Origin: an uncultured Clostridia bacterium
GTDB lineage: Bacteria; Bacillota; Clostridia; UBA1381; UBA9506
Assembly (NCBI GenBank): GCA_934438075.1
Contig: CAKSBF010000022.1
Coordinates: forward strand, 1 to 7,749
DNA length: 7,749 bases
Direction: 5' to 3'
Below the pieces are notes generated by a model. That model worked only from the letters and a program-made list of their open reading frames with translations, was not told the DNA's origin and made no database searches. Positions 5,631 to 7,749 of this stretch are shown piece after piece. Every line of letters starts with the position of its first letter. Within the stretch, counting starts at the first letter, position 1. Made by a program: the position numbers and the translations under genes.

Positions 5631-6502
5631 TGATGAGAAGAATACAAGGAATAATTGTGATATTTGTATGCTTGGTAATATTTACTAGTGGTTGTGAGAG
5701 TAATGACCAAAATGAAATGAATTCCAGTATGATATCGGGAAAGATTTTATTCAAAGAGCCAATGTCAGACGGAAAATCAATATCAGGTTCTGATTTTGTT
5801 ATATTAGACCCATTTTATTGTACAGTTACGCCTGTTGGATTTCAGGGGAGCCGAGCTAAATTTTTTGGATCGACTTCAAAAATACTCATACAACAGGAAC
5901 TTGGAGATATTGAATTATTTGATATTGAAACTAAGGATAAAAAAGTCGTTTATAATACTGGTTCAAAATCTTCAAACTTTAGTACTGCTTATGTTGACGA
6001 CAACCATTTCAGCATTGCCGATTTTCAAAACATCTGTTTGGTTGACATTCAAAGTGGTAAGAGTACTGTAGTGGTCGAGGAGGCAAGCGGTATTCATTCT
6101 TGGTGTGACAATGGGAGATTCTTATATTACGCTACCTCATTGGATGCCACTGACAAGAAGGGCATATACTCCTATGAGGTTGAAACAGGTAAGAAAACAT
6201 TTGTTATTAATGGCGCAGCTCCAAATATTTCTTCTGATGGCAAAATACTTGCATATATAAAAAACGATGTATTACACGTGAGAAACATGGAAACGGGAAA
6301 AGAATGGAAATATAGCAACACCCCTTTGTATGTTTGCCTGTCGCCTGACAGCAAATATGTTGCCATTGTGGAATACTGGAGTGGTGCATGGTTTTACGAT
6401 GGATATACAGTTAAGATTTGGGACTATCAAAAAGATATTTCTCAAACTGTTTTACCTAGATACGCCAACGGGCGATGCACGGGAATCGATTGGGTTGAAT
6501 AA
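5630..6502 (+). CDS. Beta-propeller-like lipoprotein, immunity candidate, cassette 4
   Basis: ATG 5630 overlaps the toxin stop as TGATG, with GAGAGGAGG six bases upstream; TTG 5627 in the same frame is a poorer start. The 290-residue protein opens with MMRRIQGIIVIFVCLV and a lipobox-like FTSGC, making Cys22 the predicted lipid-attached residue, so it should sit on the outer face of the membrane. From about residue 60 the chain is built of repeated strand pairs typical of WD40/TolB-like propellers: LFDIETKDKKVV (96-107), LVDIQSGKSTVV (137-148), SYEVETGKKTFV (181-192), VRNMETGKEWKY (217-228), and SPDSKYVAIV then VKIWDYQKD near the end. About five blades are visible. Propellers usually bind partners, so capping the toxin's active site is a reasonable inference. 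An alternative is an unrelated surface lipoprotein picked up by the cassette. Confidence 0.75.
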   Translation: MMRRIQGIIVIFVCLVIFTSGCESNDQNEMNSSMISGKILFKEPMSDGKSISGSDFVILDPFYCTVTPVGFQGSRAKFFGSTSKILIQQELGDIELFDIETKDKKVVYNTGSKSSNFSTAYVDDNHFSIADFQNICLVDIQSGKSTVVVEEASGIHSWCDNGRFLYYATSLDATDKKGIYSYEVETGKKTFVINGAAPNISSDGKILAYIKNDVLHVRNMETGKEWKYSNTPLYVCLSPDSKYVAIVEYWSGAWFYDGYTVKIWDYQKDISQTVLPRYANGRCTGIDWVE

Positions 6503-6637
6503 GCAAGGCGGACTCAACATCACCGTAATGCGTTTATAAATGATGAAAAAGTGCATTACTACGCTTGCAACAAAACGGCAAGCAATGTCGGTGCCGTACG
6601 AGTGAGGGCTGTAAAAGCGGCATTCAAGGATAGTTAA
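6503..6637 (+). pseudogene. Vestigial 3' end of a lost coding region, copy 2
   Basis: Directly after the lipoprotein stop, the same frame stays open to TAA 6635-6637. Its last part reads VHYYACNKTASNVGAVRVRA and then VKAAFKDS. No start codon with a ribosome site precedes it. The final part repeats the remnant at 4667-4744, and this copy retains somewhat more of the lost C-terminus. A 7-base inverted repeat (GTAATGC 6525-6531, GCATTAC 6553-6559) lies at its left but has no T tract. The former product is not recognisable. Confidence 0.4.
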
Positions 6638-6686
6638 TTATGCGGAGCCGGAGAACCCATTGCTGTACTGCGGGGAATATTATGAT
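6564..6686 (+). repeat. 123-base direct repeat, copy 2
   Basis: This is the partner of 4671-4793, at offset 1893. It ends at TATGAT, where the Rhs tip is cut and joined to an internal core segment in another frame. The differences from copy 1 include a synonymous CCG/CCA in the Rhs codons. Confidence 0.9.
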
Positions 6687-7749
6687 TCCTTTTGCGTAAA
6701 ACCGACCGGAGCGGCAAGGTGACGGAATATACCTATGACGGTATGGGCCGGATGACGAGCCGGAGCTGCAGCGGTCTGACCGAGCGGTGGGAGTATAACC
6801 TCTTGGGTCTTGTCAGCAAAATGACGGATTTGAGCGGAACGACACAGTATGAGTACGACGGCTTCGGCGAGTTGACAAAGGAAATAAAAGGAAGTATAAT
6901 AAAAACATATACTTATGATGAGAGCGGCAACCGAGCGAGCTTTTTGCTGAAAAACGGAACCGCAACCATGCTGAATGCGGAATATTCATTTATTAATGCC
7001 AATGCATTGCGTACGCTAAATGCAAACGGTGCGAAAACAACCTACTTTTACAATTCGGGACGGCTGTCAAAGGATCGGACGGATTCTCTTCCATATAAGG
7101 AGTATGACTATGACGGAACAGGCAGGCAGAGCGGCGTACGGCTAAGGGGCAAGGGCGAAGAGCTAAACTATAAGCTGTCGTACGACCTAGCCGGTAATGT
7201 TAGCCAACAGAGCGCGGATGGATTGGTTTCAAATTACAGCTATGACGGCATGGGCAGAATCACCGCGGAGTGGATCGGAGAGCAATATACAGATCTATAC
7301 AGTTATGACCGTTTCGGCAACATTTCGGTCAAAACGCACAGCGACCTTACAGACGCAGAGAAGAGCTACACGCTGTATTTCAGCTATGACAAGAACAACC
7401 GCCTGACGCGCCGGACGAAGGAAAGCGGCGGTTTTCAGGAGATTTTTGATTATTGCTATGATGCGAACGGCAACTGTGAGGCGCGGCTGCGCAGCGAAAT
7501 CCGCGCATCAGCGGGAGAAGAGGACAAGACGGAGGAACTGGTTCTTACACAAGATAATGCGGACGCGGTTTTCTATCGTTATGATGCGTTTAACCGCCTG
7601 GTGAGCGTGGAGGACGGTGAAAATACCGCCGGTTATACTTATGACGGCAACAATCTGCGGCAGAGCAAGACGGTGAACGGCGTGACGACGACACATATAT
7701 ACGACGGGGCGGAGGTTACGGCAGATATTACGGGAGATCGGCAGTCGGT
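6686..7749 (+). CDS. Rhs YD-repeat core fragment (5' truncated, runs off the window)
   Basis: The frame is open from just after a TGA at 6683-6685 to the end of the window, 354 codons. It begins FLLRKTDRSGKVTEYTYDGM and carries about eleven YD motifs (YTYDGMGRM, YEYDGFGEL, YTYDESGN, YDYDGTGR, LSYDLAGN, YSYDGMGR, YSYDRFGN, FSYDKNNRL, YCYDANGN, YRYDAFNRL, YTYDGNNL). In complete Rhs proteins such repeats build the hollow shell that encloses the toxin. Here the N-terminal part and export region are missing, and the 5' end is fused out of frame to a broken tip, so it is probably a non-expressed fragment. First in-frame starts are TTG 6692, GTG 6719 and ATG 6743, none with a convincing ribosome site. 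Composition is GC-balanced, unlike the toxin parts. Confidence 0.85.
7481..7749 (+). repeat. 269-base direct repeat of Rhs core, copy 2
   Basis: Partner of 1362-1630. Here the repeat sits in its natural context: the preceding codons (YCYDANGNCEARL) continue an intact YD frame, so this is the parental arrangement and the copy at 1362 is the truncated derivative. The identity reaches the last base of the window and probably continues beyond it. Confidence 0.92.

Noticed and set aside
6525..6559. Stem GTAATGC/GCATTAC as a terminator after the lipoprotein gene
   Set aside because: The loop is 21 bases and no T tract follows, so it does not look like an intrinsic terminator.
1..7749. Tip repeats as a CRISPR array or transposon ends
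   Set aside because: The repeats are coding, in frame, 78-150 bases long and more than 1.4 kb apart. No transposase, integrase or cas gene is visible.

Overview
The window is a tandem array of Rhs/YD-repeat 'tips', each carrying a different C-terminal toxin and followed by its own small immunity gene, all on the + strand. The style suggests a Gram-positive Clostridia-type Firmicute, though no taxonomic marker gene is present. The reasons are the Rhs core wording (ESGFIYLRNRYYDPSIGRF, and the NMIYGD...AIMQS...LYVYC insert in the second cassette), strong AAGGAGG-type ribosome sites and a lipoprotein immunity gene. Composition is mosaic: the Rhs stretches are GC-balanced (30/60 G+C at 7441-7500) and the toxin and immunity parts are AT-rich (21/60 at 901-960), as expected when cargo is exchanged behind a conserved core.

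Layout. Cassette 1 (1-1325): Rhs tip, peptidoglycan-binding domain and a toxin-44-like domain, then a membrane-anchored immunity candidate. Cassette 2 (1344-2985): YD core and tip with an unrecognised toxin, then an immunity candidate with no export signal. Cassette 3 (about 2987-4620): a different YD core, the same tip and a lipase-type alpha/beta hydrolase (GHSKGG), then an immunity candidate with an N-terminal transmembrane helix. Cassette 4 (about 4749-6502): short tip and a candidate permuted papain-like hydrolase (GHT ... NNC), then a beta-propeller-like lipoprotein. From 6686 to the end runs a 5'-truncated YD-repeat core whose last 269 bases repeat the start of cassette 2, so the array probably continues beyond the window.

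How it works together. None of the tips has a convincing start, signal peptide or full-length Rhs shell. They look like orphan ('displaced') tips kept as a reservoir that could recombine, through the near-identical 78-base tip, onto a full-length rhs gene elsewhere. The immunity genes have good ribosome sites and could protect the cell whether or not the toxins are expressed. Immunity location fits predicted toxin targets: exported or anchored for the wall-, lipid- and papain-type toxins, cytosolic for the unknown toxin of cassette 2. Junction scars (a 123-base direct repeat at 4671/6564, a frame break at 6686, and vestigial coding ends) record past recombination.
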